DNA of 64,000 bases from Candidatus Flavonifractor intestinigallinarum. GTDB taxonomy: Bacteria > Bacillota > Clostridia > Oscillospirales > Oscillospiraceae. The stretch covers positions 1 to 64,000 of the forward strand of contig DWXO01000070.1 of NCBI GenBank assembly GCA_019119165.1, given 5' to 3'. The notes below the pieces were generated by a model. It was not told the DNA's origin, made no database searches, and saw only the letters and a list, made by a program, of their open reading frames with translations. Made by a program: the position numbers and the translations under genes. This document shows, piece after piece, positions 54,890 to 63,817 of the stretch (position 1 is its first letter; every line of letters begins with the position of its first letter).

Positions 54890-55279
54890 TCATACCGCCG
54901 TCTCGATCCGCTTGGCCGCCACCACCGTGATCTTTTCCACCACCATGGCCCCCAGAGCGCCGGTCTCGCCGATGGCGCTCCACTGGCAGCCGGAATAGAT
55001 GATCTTCCGGTCCGGCTTACAGATCACCAGGCTGAAATCCTCCAGGTCGTGGAAGTTGATGCCGTCCCGGATGGCCTCGTCGGTGGCGTACAGCCGGGTC
55101 AGCTCCAGCACATGGGTGCGCGGACCGGGAATGGTGGCCACCGGCTCCTCCTCACCGAAGGCCTCCACACTCTGGCTGGAGCGGGTGGTCTTGGCGGTGT
55201 AGCTCTGGACCACCGCCACCTTCTTCCCGTCTATCTCCAGATAGATGTCGCTGCTGGTGGGAAAACCAGAAATCTTCAT
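54890..55279 (-). CDS. Tail tube protein (XkdM-like)
   Basis: 129 residues. Beta-rich, with DIYLEIDGKKVAVVQSYTAK, ATIPGPRTHVLELTRLY and LEDFSLVICKPDRKIIYSGCQ split stretches typical of the PBSX/Mu-like tube. Follows the sheath gene by 12 bp. Confidence 0.85.
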   Translation of the reverse strand: MKISGFPTSSDIYLEIDGKKVAVVQSYTAKTTRSSQSVEAFGEEEPVATIPGPRTHVLELTRLYATDEAIRDGINFHDLEDFSLVICKPDRKIIYSGCQWSAIGETGALGAMVVEKITVVAAKRIETAV

Positions 55280-55291
55280 GCCGTTGCCTCC

Positions 55292-56314
55292 TTATACCGT
55301 GATGTGGGCGGTGAGCCAGATCTGGTTGAGGCCGTGGGCCACCGTAAAGGTAAAGTCCACCAGACATACGGTGGGATTTTCCGTGTCCGCCTCCACCGTT
55401 ACCTGATCGTAACCGGTGATGATCTCCCTGGCCAGCTTGTTCTCCAGCTCCAGCACCACCTGGGAGCGGATGGCCCCCCGGGTCTGCTCGGTGTTCTTAG
55501 TCCTGCGGAACTTGGCCCGCAGGGAGTTGCGGATGGTGGGGATCACATCGTCCACAATGCGGATGGTGGTCAGCTCCCGCCAGGTGGCGTCCTCTGCCTC
55601 CCCGGTCTTGGTGCGGGTAGTCACCCCCCGCACCACGCTGACCACACCGCTCACATTTTCCAAGGGGGTGACGCCGCCCCGCACCAGGGTGTCGATCTCG
55701 GTGTCGGCGTACCGGGCCTCCATTCCCTCCAGGCCCTTCAATTCCGCGCCCCCCAGGGGGATGGCGGGGTCGTTCTCCCCGGCAATGGCCCCCGCCACCG
55801 CGGCGGCTGCCAGGCCGGTGCCGTCTCCGGGGGCCACCAGCACCACCCGCTCGCTGTTGATCCCTTCCGCCCGCTCCACCAGGGCCTCCACATCCTCGCT
55901 CTGAGCGCCGCCCACCACGGCGATCCGCTCCCGCCGTGCCTGGGAGGCGTCGCAGACGCTCTGCCGCAGGGCCTGCTGCACCGACAGCTGGGTGCTGTCG
56001 CATACCACAAGGTCAATGTCATCCTCCATTGCCAGCAGGTCAAAGGCCCCCTGATAGTCCTCCTCTCCGCTCACCGGTGCGACCACCACCCTGGCCGCGC
56101 CGTTACGGAAGAGCACCTGCACCAGCTTGGTCAGGTTCTCCTCCTGACCGAACTGGGTCACCGCGTCCTCATAGCGGTTAAAGGTGTACAGCTTGCCGCT
56201 CTCTCCATCGGTCACCAGGCCCACCAGGCCCACGGTACTGCTGCCGCCGCTGCCGCTGATCACGGTGGAGGCGTCGTAGCTGGAGTAAACCCCAGGCCGC
56301 TCATGAATCGTCAT
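55292..56314 (-). CDS. Contractile tail sheath protein (XkdK-like)
   Basis: 340 residues. Starts MTIHERPGVYSSYDAS; has VVLVAPGDGTG, the central VRGGVTPLENVSGVVSVVRG and C-terminal tube-binding strands (NPTVCLVDFTFTVAHGLNQI). Defines the particle as contractile. Start at the first ATG matching the sheath N-terminus. Confidence 0.92.
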   Translation of the reverse strand: MTIHERPGVYSSYDASTVISGSGGSSTVGLVGLVTDGESGKLYTFNRYEDAVTQFGQEENLTKLVQVLFRNGAARVVVAPVSGEEDYQGAFDLLAMEDDIDLVVCDSTQLSVQQALRQSVCDASQARRERIAVVGGAQSEDVEALVERAEGINSERVVLVAPGDGTGLAAAAVAGAIAGENDPAIPLGGAELKGLEGMEARYADTEIDTLVRGGVTPLENVSGVVSVVRGVTTRTKTGEAEDATWRELTTIRIVDDVIPTIRNSLRAKFRRTKNTEQTRGAIRSQVVLELENKLAREIITGYDQVTVEADTENPTVCLVDFTFTVAHGLNQIWLTAHITV

Positions 56315-56316
56315 AC

Positions 56317-56814
56317 TCAAATCCGGCTCTCTCCTCTCACAATAAAGTCCAGGAAGGTGCCGCCCTCCTGGGCCACCGCGTACAGATAGCCCCGGCATAC
56401 CGCCTCCACCGCCCGGTGGTAGAGTCCAGCCCCCTGGTCAAATTCCGTCTCTCCGCAGGAGAGCTCCTGGAGGGTGAGTCCGGGAGGTCCCTCCCGCTGC
56501 AAGGCCTCCGCCATCCGGTCAAAGGTCTCCTGGATGCCCGCCGCGCCGCAGCCCTGGGGGGCGTACAGGTCCAGCCCGAAGGTGAGGACGATCTTTCTCC
56601 CGTACAGCTCCTGCCACTGGCCGCTCTCCTGGTCGTACCGCTCTCCCAGGTAGTCCCGGAACCCCTCCGGCCCCCCCTGACAGGCCCGGAGGGAGACGGC
56701 GGCCACCGCCCCGTCCCTCCGGACCCGACTCATCTCCGGGTAGGCGCATTGGGCGTCGATGCCCTGCCCCTGCAGATAGTCCACCATCCGCTCCCGGATC
56801 GTTCCAAAGTCCAT
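56317..56814 (-). CDS. Tail completion/terminator-like protein
   Basis: 165 residues. No strong motif; size, place between head-tail connector and sheath, and RKIVLTFGLDLYAPQGCG suggest a tail terminator/XkdJ-like protein. Moderate certainty by gene order. Confidence 0.6.
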   Translation of the reverse strand: MDFGTIRERMVDYLQGQGIDAQCAYPEMSRVRRDGAVAAVSLRACQGGPEGFRDYLGERYDQESGQWQELYGRKIVLTFGLDLYAPQGCGAAGIQETFDRMAEALQREGPPGLTLQELSCGETEFDQGAGLYHRAVEAVCRGYLYAVAQEGGTFLDFIVRGESRI

Positions 56815-56859
56815 GGCTCTCCCCCGCTTCCCACTGTCTTTCTGTCCGCCTGGCTGCGC

Positions 56860-57189
56860 TCACTCCCTGACCGCCAGCAGCCCCCACCAATACACCAGCT
56901 CATCCCCCAGATAAACCGGCTGGGCACTGCGCACCGTAAAGGTATGATCCCCCCAGGCGATGTACCCGCCGCCCAGCTCATCCAGGGCCATGTCCGGCCC
57001 GCCCAGGCAGATCCACCGGTCCTGCCACACCAATCCCAGAGGGGTGGGCTGCCGCTGGAAGAAATCCGACCTCTTCTCCTGGACGGGCTGGAGGAAGGCC
57101 CGGCACACCGTGCCCTCCTCCTGTCCCTGCCGGTAGAGGGTGACGGTCTGACCATATCTGGATAAAATCCGTTCCCAGCGTCCGGTCAT
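56860..57189 (-). CDS. Head-tail joining protein (stopper-like)
   Basis: 109 residues. Beta-rich: RYGQTVTLYRQGQEEGTVCRAFLQP split, GDHTFTVRSAQPVYLGDELVYW. Matches the size and position of XkdH/gp16-like head completion proteins. ATGA overlap with the connector gene. Confidence 0.65.
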   Translation of the reverse strand: MTGRWERILSRYGQTVTLYRQGQEEGTVCRAFLQPVQEKRSDFFQRQPTPLGLVWQDRWICLGGPDMALDELGGGYIAWGDHTFTVRSAQPVYLGDELVYWWGLLAVRE

Positions 57190-57548
57190 CCCTTCACCCC
57201 CCGGAACAGGAACCCCCGGTCCTTCAGGTAGGGCCCCAGCACCGTCTCACCCTGGAGCCGGAGGGCGGCGGAGCGCTCCCGGGCCTGACCGCAGTCCTCT
57301 TCCCGGATGGTGACGCTTCCGGCGGTAAACTCTGTCCCGCCGCTGTACTGGCCTCCGGCCAGGCCCGCCAGGGCCACCCAGGCGCACCCCAGCACAAAGG
57401 CGGCTCCGCAGTCCTCCGGCGCCACGCCCTCCCGCAGCCGTCCGGTCATCTCCTCCGCCGCCACCCGGCACAGGACCTCCAGCACCGGCCGCTGGCTGTC
57501 GTCCACATGACCCAGCGTCTGGGCCATGGTGATGATCTCCTCTATCAT
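57186..57548 (-). CDS. Head-tail connector/adaptor-like protein
   Basis: 120 residues, mainly helical (VLEVLCRVAAEEMTGRLRE, AFVLGCAWVALAGLAGG), as in gp6/gp15-like adaptors that bind the portal. ATGA overlap with the capsid gene stop. Confidence 0.65.
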   Translation of the reverse strand: MIEEIITMAQTLGHVDDSQRPVLEVLCRVAAEEMTGRLREGVAPEDCGAAFVLGCAWVALAGLAGGQYSGGTEFTAGSVTIREEDCGQARERSAALRLQGETVLGPYLKDRGFLFRGVKG

Positions 57549-58579
57549 TTCAGCTTCAGCACCTTGGCCGCGTCGGTAAACAGCTTGGCGAAGCCGGAGA
57601 TGGAGGTGATGGCGGCCCGCTCCAGCTGCCGGTCGATGAGCTTGTCGTACTCCACCATCACGTCGGAGCCCTGCACCATCTCCAGGGCGTAATTCTTGTC
57701 CAGGCCGATGAGCTTGCCGCTCTCCAGGGCGGAGGTACGCAGCAGGGTGGCCCCCAGGGGGGTGGCCAGCTTGCCGGTGCCCTGGAAGTTGAGGCCGGTG
57801 AGGGGATTCTGGAACTCGTCCATCTTGAGCATCTGGCGCATCATGTCGCCGGACACCAGCAGGGTATTCATCTCATAGGGCTCAAACTGGGCCCAGAAAT
57901 CCACCAGATCGTCGTAGGTCAGGGTACCGGCGGCGCCGCCGATGGGGTCGGAGCCCACGGTAAACTCCTGGGCGGGATTGTCGTTGCCGTCGCCGTTGAG
58001 GAGCACATCAATGGCGTCCTCCAGATGCATCCGGTTGATGTGGGCGCCGATCTGCCGCAGGGTGACGGAGAACAGGTCCAGCTTCTGATAGCGGATAGCC
58101 TCGTAGGAGGCCACCAGCATCCGGCCCCGCTTGTGGAGCTTCACCAGATTCTCCTGGGTCTTGACCTGGGTCTGGGGGATGGCCGCGCCCTCCTCCACGT
58201 GGCGCAGGGCCTTCTGGTCGTCCTCGGGCACCGAGGCAATGGAGCGGTAGTCCATGCCGTCGAAGCGGGTGACGGCGGCGGTGATGTGGGGCAGCAGGTC
58301 AGCCTCCTCCATGCCCTGGCGCACCGACCGGGCGATGTACTCGGGGAAAAGGACGGCGGACTGGCTGGTGGAGAAGAACTTTTCCACCACGTCGCTGCCC
58401 GCGCCCTTCACCTTGATATCAAAACGCTTGAGCTGGCGCTGATAGGCGTCCAAGCCCTCCAGAGGAGTACCCTTGTACTGCTCCGAGGGGTCCTCCCGCT
58501 CCAGCACCTGGGTAAAGGTGCGGCCTGCCTCGTTGTACATACCCTTTTCCAGTCTCAGATTGTCAAACCGATAGCTCAT
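57545..58579 (-). CDS. Major capsid protein
   Basis: 344 residues. Middle of the operon after protease and decoration genes. HLEDAIDVLLNGDGN, LVSGDMMRQMLKMDEFQNP and LIGLDKNYALEMVQGSDV resemble HK97-fold shells of the PBSX type. An N-terminal helical delta-domain (about 1-90) may be cleaved by the upstream protease-like protein. Confidence 0.85.
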   Translation of the reverse strand: MSYRFDNLRLEKGMYNEAGRTFTQVLEREDPSEQYKGTPLEGLDAYQRQLKRFDIKVKGAGSDVVEKFFSTSQSAVLFPEYIARSVRQGMEEADLLPHITAAVTRFDGMDYRSIASVPEDDQKALRHVEEGAAIPQTQVKTQENLVKLHKRGRMLVASYEAIRYQKLDLFSVTLRQIGAHINRMHLEDAIDVLLNGDGNDNPAQEFTVGSDPIGGAAGTLTYDDLVDFWAQFEPYEMNTLLVSGDMMRQMLKMDEFQNPLTGLNFQGTGKLATPLGATLLRTSALESGKLIGLDKNYALEMVQGSDVMVEYDKLIDRQLERAAITSISGFAKLFTDAAKVLKLK

Positions 58580-58597
58580 ATTCCCATCCTCCCTTTC

Positions 58598-58942
58598 TTA
58601 CAGACAGATCACAGCCGTGTCAGTCTCCACCTGCACCACCAGATACTCCGTACCGGAAGAGGCGTCCAGCTTCACGCCGCCGGAACCGTCAGCGGACAAC
58701 TTGCACCAGCCGGCGGTCATGCTGCCGCCGCTGGCAGGTACCTTTACCAGGCCGCCCAGCTGGACGGCGGCATAGCCGTCCTCCGCGGACAGGGCCACGC
58801 CGCAGAACTTCTCCCCGTCGGAGCAGGGGCCCACCATGCAGTCCTCCGTCACCTTGACCACCTGACTGGCAATCACACCCTCGCCGCAGGCAAAGGTGGC
58901 CACCACTTCGCCAATGCCCTCAAAAGAAATCTTGCTGCTCAT
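58598..58942 (-). CDS. Capsid decoration-like protein
   Basis: 114 residues. Small beta-rich protein between protease and capsid genes: GVALSAEDGYAAVQLGGLVKV and KLSADGSGGVKL split stretches look like DUF2190/decoration proteins. Confidence 0.6.
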   Translation of the reverse strand: MSSKISFEGIGEVVATFACGEGVIASQVVKVTEDCMVGPCSDGEKFCGVALSAEDGYAAVQLGGLVKVPASGGSMTAGWCKLSADGSGGVKLDASSGTEYLVVQVETDTAVICL

Positions 58943-58996
58943 CCTCTTGCTCCTTTCTTTTTGTAGGGGCGACCTTGATGGCCGCCCGCACCGTTC

Positions 58997-59884
58997 TCAG
59001 ATCAAAAACGCCCCGTCTCTTCCCTCCGCCGGGATCTGCCGTTCCCAGGCGGGCAGCTGGGTCTCCACGCCCCAGGCCTTGTCCACCTGGACCTCAAAGG
59101 CCTTTTTCAGGGCGTCCAGCTCCGGCTCCTCCAGCCGCTGCACGATGCCCTTCAGGGTCTCCTGCTCCAAAGCCAGCCCGGCCACGCCGCCCAGGCGCAC
59201 CACCTCGTCTTTGAGCTGCTGGAGGTACTTGCGCCCCAGGGCGGCCTCCCGCTCCAGCTGTTCCATGTCCTGTCTCATGCTCTTCATCACCCCCGCGTTC
59301 TTCTGGGCCGGCACCGCCACAAAGGACCACTCGTAGGCGTCGGTGGCCCGGACCAGATCGACCCAGCACAGCTTGCCGCCGTACTCCCTGCCCTTCTCAT
59401 GGGCGCACCGGTTTCTGTCATGGATGTTCTCCCCGCAGATGGAGCACCGGGCCTCCTCCACCGCGCAGCCCACGCTCACCTCCTTCTTGATGCCGCCCTC
59501 GATCTCTGCGATCAGGTCCCGGTTGCCCTCGGTGCGCAGCATATAGGCGTAGCCCTTCAGGTAACACAGGGTATCCCCCGCCGCCGTGAGAACGCTCTCA
59601 TCCCGCACCAGTTCGGTGCGATAGATGCGGGCGGTCTGGGCCGCGGCGCTCCACTGGTGGTCAAAAATGCCGCTCTTGCCCACAAAGAGGGGGGCCAGCT
59701 CCTCCAGGGTCTCCGCCGGGAACCGCTCCCCGTCCCGGTCCACCTCGTTGTCGCACAGCCGCACGGCGAAGGTGTATACCTCCTCCCCGGTCAGCTTCTT
59801 GCGGCTCATGGCGTTGATGAGCCCCAGCTCGGTCTGGTCCAGGGCGGCGCTCTGGTCCACCCCGGCCTGCTTGTTGATGTTCAT
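58997..59884 (-). CDS. Prohead protease-like protein with Cys/His insert (XkdF-like)
   Basis: 295 residues. The first 200 look like a phage maturation protease: VDRDGERFPAETLEEL, FDHQ (His76) and KKEVSVGC (Ser137) as candidate catalytic residues. A CSICGENIHDRNRCAHEKG stretch at about 147-165 looks like a metal site. The C-terminal third is coiled coil (LEREAALGRKYLQQLKDEV), a possible scaffold. ATGA overlap with portal. Confidence 0.7.
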   Translation of the reverse strand: MNINKQAGVDQSAALDQTELGLINAMSRKKLTGEEVYTFAVRLCDNEVDRDGERFPAETLEELAPLFVGKSGIFDHQWSAAAQTARIYRTELVRDESVLTAAGDTLCYLKGYAYMLRTEGNRDLIAEIEGGIKKEVSVGCAVEEARCSICGENIHDRNRCAHEKGREYGGKLCWVDLVRATDAYEWSFVAVPAQKNAGVMKSMRQDMEQLEREAALGRKYLQQLKDEVVRLGGVAGLALEQETLKGIVQRLEEPELDALKKAFEVQVDKAWGVETQLPAWERQIPAEGRDGAFLI

Positions 59885-61056
59885 ACCGTCTCTCCCTTCT
59901 CTCTGGCCTCATTGTCCATCTCCACCGTCCTGGCCTGCTGCCGGTAGAGCTGGGCTCTTGCCTCCTCCACCAGATCCTGGAGGTTTACATCCTCCCACTC
60001 CACGCTTACCTGAGGCCGATAGCCGTGGAGGGTCAGCCACAGCTCACAGATCCGCTCCACCACCGGCTCCAATCCCCGGCGGATGGCGGTGATCTCACTG
60101 GTCATCATGTCGGCCTGCTGGGTGCTCATCCGCTCGGTGGAGGACCAGGACAGTCCCAGCAGAAAAGGGGGAATGCCGGTGCGGGACACCAGCTGCTCCA
60201 GGATCTGCCGTACCGGCACCTCGCTGTCCAGCACCTGGTTGTCCGCGCCGATCACCTTGATGTCCACGTCGCCCACCGCCACAAAATCCCGGACATTGCC
60301 GTGCTTGCCCGCCTGCATGGCGGCGGACCACTCCCGGGCGATCTGGCGGCTGCGCTCCTGTACCATGCTCTGATCCAGGGGGCTGTCCCCCGGCTTGTAT
60401 ACCACCGCGAAGCGGACGTTGCCCATCCGCTCCCAGTTCATGCCAATGGCCTGATAGATTTTCAGTAAAATTTCGGTGAGAAAGGGCATGGACCGCAGCA
60501 GACTCACCCCATAGGGGCTGTCGGTCTCAGGCTGAAAGGGAGTGAAGAGAAGCAGCTCCTGCCGGGGCAGCTCCCGCATGGCGCCGTCGGCCCCCCGGCC
60601 CCAGATGGCAAACTCCATGGGGGTGGCGCCCTCTCTGATCTCGATGTCGGCCACGTTGCCGCACAGCAGGGCGGCGATGTCCCGCCGCCTGCGGTCGGGT
60701 ACGATCTCCCCCACCGCCCGGCCGCAGGTGAGCATGGAGTCCAGATAGCAGTCCAAAAAGGACTGGATACCCCGCTGGCCCCGGCCTGTGTTCACGTGCT
60801 GGAGGAACCAGTCCAGCTCCGCCTGGGCCCGTTTGTCTCCGCACTGCACAATCACACCGCCTGCCAGCCGGATCAGCTTCCAGATTGCGGCGTCCACAAT
60901 GGGCACCGCCTCCCGGATGCTGCGGTAGAGGTCGATCTCCCCCTGCCGCAAGGGCACATACCCGTCCAGTACCCCAAAGGGATGCCTGCCCCCCTCCCGG
61001 ATCTGGACCGCCAGTCCGCCGCCCTCCGGCCCGCTTTTCTTATGGAACAGTCCCAT
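59881..61056 (-). CDS. Phage portal protein
   Basis: 391 residues. YRSIREAVPIVDAAIWKLIR near 50, LDCYLDSMLTCGRAVGEIVPD, GIPPFLLGLSWSSTERMSTQ and a helical end are portal-like (DUF935/SPP1-type region). Twelve copies form the DNA gate. ATG chosen after AAAGGAG; a GTG two codons earlier is less good. Confidence 0.88.
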   Translation of the reverse strand: MGLFHKKSGPEGGGLAVQIREGGRHPFGVLDGYVPLRQGEIDLYRSIREAVPIVDAAIWKLIRLAGGVIVQCGDKRAQAELDWFLQHVNTGRGQRGIQSFLDCYLDSMLTCGRAVGEIVPDRRRRDIAALLCGNVADIEIREGATPMEFAIWGRGADGAMRELPRQELLLFTPFQPETDSPYGVSLLRSMPFLTEILLKIYQAIGMNWERMGNVRFAVVYKPGDSPLDQSMVQERSRQIAREWSAAMQAGKHGNVRDFVAVGDVDIKVIGADNQVLDSEVPVRQILEQLVSRTGIPPFLLGLSWSSTERMSTQQADMMTSEITAIRRGLEPVVERICELWLTLHGYRPQVSVEWEDVNLQDLVEEARAQLYRQQARTVEMDNEAREKGETV

Positions 61057-61074
61057 AACCACACTCCTTTTCCA

Positions 61075-62328
61075 TTAAAACCGCCCCCGCTCCACACACA
61101 GCCCGCCGAAAAAAGCCCTCTCGCTGCCCGCCGCCACGGTGGCGGCAAAGTATCGGATGTCGTCCATAGCGTGGTCGTGTACCTTCCGCACCCGGTCCCC
61201 CACCGCCTTCTCGTCCCAGCAATAGAGGGAAAATTCCCGGATGGCGTCGGCACAGGGGGCGCAGATCACCAGTTTCCCCTGCCGCAGCAGCTCCGCAGTG
61301 ACCCGGATACCGGCCAGCACGTCGTTATCGGCCTTTTCCACCCGCCAGCCCTGCCGCCGCAGCAGCTCGATGAAGCTGGCGGCAGAGGGGTCGATCACCA
61401 CCCGCCGGATGGTCCTCCCTCCCGCCAGCTGCTCCAGGTCACGGGCATACTCCCCGTCGGTTTTCTGCCTGCCCTCCCGCCGGGAGTCATAGTAAAACTC
61501 CTTCACCCGGTACCACACCCCGTCCCGCAGGCCCCACAGCCCGAAGGAGGCGGGATTCACCGTACCGTAGTCGCAGGAGATGCACCACTGCTCCATCTCC
61601 CCCTGAGGGACCGGCTTTATATAGTCCTCATCAAAGAAGTCGTACACCCGCCCCTCCGCCGCCACCCACTCTCCCAACACAAACCGCCGGTAAAAGGTCC
61701 CGCTGAAATTGCGGGCATACCGCCGGATGACCCTGGGAGAGAGGGCCGGATTGTCTCCCATGGTAAAGTGGAGGTAGAGGGCGTTGCGCTCCTCTTTCTT
61801 CTGAATCCACTCCTTGTAAAACCAGTGCTCCGGCCCCTCCGGGTTGCAGGAGAACCACATCCGGCTCCCCTCCACCGAGCACCGGGCGCAGGCCTGCTCC
61901 ACAAAGGACCGGGGCATAAGGGCCACCTCGTCCAGCAGCACCCCCGCCAGGGTGATGCCCTGGATGAGGGCGGCGCTTCCCTCGTCCTTCCCGCCAAAGA
62001 GGTAGAAGGTGTTTTCCCGGCCGCCAAAGCGGACGGTGATTAGATTTTTGGATACCTTTTCCTCCCATTGGAAGCCCAGCTCCTTGAGCACCGGCAGCAG
62101 AGCACCCAGCAGATTGCGCCGCAGGCCGGTAACCGTCTTGCCGCACAGTCCGAAGGCCTGGCCGTGGAAGGTCCGCATGGCCCAGCAGAAGAAGGACAGC
62201 CCCATGCACATGGTCTTGCCGCTGCGTACTGCCCCGTCGCAGATCAAGGCCTCCCTGTCCCGCACCACCGGGTCGCACCACCAGGTAAGCACCTGCTTCT
62301 GTTTGGGGGAAAAGCTGCGAAATCTCAT
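61075..62328 (-). CDS. Terminase large subunit (XtmB-like)
   Basis: 417 residues. ATPase: Walker A DGAVRSGKTMCMG near 35, Walker B GVLLDEVAL near 130. Nuclease: CDYGTVNPASF near 255, VIDPSAASF, HAMDDIRYF with the expected acidic residues. Packages DNA into the procapsid. ATG after AGGAGGAG; overlaps the upstream gene stop. Confidence 0.95.
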   Translation of the reverse strand: MRFRSFSPKQKQVLTWWCDPVVRDREALICDGAVRSGKTMCMGLSFFCWAMRTFHGQAFGLCGKTVTGLRRNLLGALLPVLKELGFQWEEKVSKNLITVRFGGRENTFYLFGGKDEGSAALIQGITLAGVLLDEVALMPRSFVEQACARCSVEGSRMWFSCNPEGPEHWFYKEWIQKKEERNALYLHFTMGDNPALSPRVIRRYARNFSGTFYRRFVLGEWVAAEGRVYDFFDEDYIKPVPQGEMEQWCISCDYGTVNPASFGLWGLRDGVWYRVKEFYYDSRREGRQKTDGEYARDLEQLAGGRTIRRVVIDPSAASFIELLRRQGWRVEKADNDVLAGIRVTAELLRQGKLVICAPCADAIREFSLYCWDEKAVGDRVRKVHDHAMDDIRYFAATVAAGSERAFFGGLCVERGRF

Positions 62329-62636
62329 GTCTCCTCCTGTGCTCCTTCCTCCGCTTTCCGCTCCCATGCCTGAAAGAACTCCGCCGCCTTTTCCTCCTGG
62401 CCTCCCGCCAGTTCCACCAGCAGCTTGAGCACTGTCAGCCGATCCACCAGCTGAACCTCGATACTTCCCTTGTCGGTCCGCTTGAAGCCGGTGAGGGCAG
62501 TCAGATCCAGACGGTTAATCTCCTCCAGTTCCCCTTCTTCCAAAAAAGCCAGCTTGACCGCGTCGTTGGCCTTGCACTTGGCCAGTTCCTCCATCAGCTC
62601 CAGCAGCCTGCTTCTCTCACTGTCCACCGCACTCAC
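62325..62636 (-). CDS. Small terminase-position protein
   Basis: 103 residues, helical. ANDAVKLAFLEEGELEEINRL, TGFKRTDKGSIEVQLVDRLTVL split and a tail EKAAEFFQAWERKAEE. It occupies the small terminase place before terL, but no helix-turn-helix is evident. First gene of the phage operon; I see no clear sigma-A promoter or LexA-like box in the 75 bp upstream. Confidence 0.6.
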   Translation of the reverse strand: MSAVDSERSRLLELMEELAKCKANDAVKLAFLEEGELEEINRLDLTALTGFKRTDKGSIEVQLVDRLTVLKLLVELAGGQEEKAAEFFQAWERKAEEGAQEET

Positions 62637-62702
62637 TCCTCACCCTTGGCGTCCCAGGGCCAAAAGTTGGATGTTTGCGTACACCGAAGGAGAAAAAAAG
62701 CA

Positions 62703-62745
62703 AAAAAAATTTGGGAGCGCCCCGGTTCTCCCGGGGCGCTCCCAA
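62703..62745 (-). terminator. Terminator of the PepSY gene
   Basis: 15-bp stem TTGGGAGCGCCCCGG / CCGGGGCGCTCCCAA, then eight T on the minus strand. It insulates the phage operon from upstream transcription. Confidence 0.92.
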
Positions 62746-62778
62746 AAAATATTTCATTCACTTGTCTGCGGTGTCGGC

Positions 62779-63570
62779 TCAATCACCCCAGTCGGCATCC
62801 CAATCAATGATGACGCCGGTAACGGCGTTGATGTCGCACTCATACTCGGTGTAGCCGTTGCGCATCTCAATCTCATACACATACCGGCCGTCGTCCCGGT
62901 CCAGCTTGCACTTGACCACAGTGCTGCCGGCGGGAGCCTTGGCCAGGGCGATCTCCTTGGCCTTGGCCTCCGTGATCAAGTTGTCCTGGGTGGTGGTGCC
63001 GCCACTGCTGCTGTTGCCGCCGTTGACCTTGAGGGAGAAATCATCCCACTCCCGGTCGTAGGCCAGCACCGCGCCGGTGGTGGCGTCGATGTCGTAGTCG
63101 TACTCGGTGTTGCCGGCGTAGAATTCCACCTCATAGCGCACCCGGCCGTCGTCCCAATCCAGTCCGGCCTTCACAAAGATGGCGTCGTTGGCATTCACGC
63201 CGGCATGGCTGAGGGCCGCGCTCTTGGCCTTATCCACCGTAATATAGTTGGATGCGCTGGGGGTGGAGGCGATATACTGGTCCTGGGTGGTAAGCACTGC
63301 GGTAAAGGTGGCGGAATCATAGTCCACCTTCAGACCGGCGGCCTCGCAGATGGCGCGGACAGGGGCGTAGGTGGTGCCGTTGTAAGAGAACAGGGGCACC
63401 TCATTGCCGTTGGCGTCCTTGGGCTGGAACCGGGCGCCATTCAGAGTCACCTGGATATCATCCTCTACCTGGATCGTTCTGGTAGCCGCCATTGCGGTCA
63501 TACCCAAACCAACCGCCAGAGACACAACCAGGACACCGGACACAAAACCTTTTCCAAAACCTCTTTTCAT
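62779..63570 (-). CDS. Secreted PepSY-domain protein with copper amine oxidase N-like domain
   Basis: 263 residues. Signal peptide about 1-27 (GFVSGVLVVSLAVGLGMTAMAA). A stalk-like domain follows (VTLNGARFQP, LFSYNGTTYAPVRAICEAAG). Then two PepSY repeats end in YDYDIDATTGAVLAYDREWDD and YECDINAVTGVIIDWDADWGD split. Probably extracytoplasmic, modulating a peptidase or binding metal; role unknown. ATG after AAGGAG. Confidence 0.85.
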   Translation of the reverse strand: MKRGFGKGFVSGVLVVSLAVGLGMTAMAATRTIQVEDDIQVTLNGARFQPKDANGNEVPLFSYNGTTYAPVRAICEAAGLKVDYDSATFTAVLTTQDQYIASTPSASNYITVDKAKSAALSHAGVNANDAIFVKAGLDWDDGRVRYEVEFYAGNTEYDYDIDATTGAVLAYDREWDDFSLKVNGGNSSSGGTTTQDNLITEAKAKEIALAKAPAGSTVVKCKLDRDDGRYVYEIEMRNGYTEYECDINAVTGVIIDWDADWGD

Positions 63571-63710
63571 CTGAAAAAACTCCTTTACAATAAAATTGTT
63601 ATCGTTCTCTGGGGCCTCACCGGCCCTTCTGCCTATACAATGGGGCAGGCCGCCCAAATATTGCACAGAATCTGAAAGTTTTTTATTTTTTATTTTCCCG
63701 CGAAAAAATC

Positions 63711-63738
63711 TTGACTTTTTCCAAATATCTTATATAAT
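63711..63738 (+). promoter_or_regulatory. Promoter of rpsF
   Basis: TTGACT, 16 bp, TATAAT, about 80 bp before the rpsF ATG. Confidence 0.75.
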
Positions 63739-63817
63739 AATAGGGCTTGTTTGTGACAAGCCATCCTTGCTCCCGCCGAATGCGGGGGCCATATGTCCAT
63801 AAGGAGGTGCAAAGAAA

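Noticed and set aside
49904..62636. Complete inducible prophage
   Set aside because: No integrase, repressor, replication, lysis or fibre genes and no att-like repeats seen at the edges.
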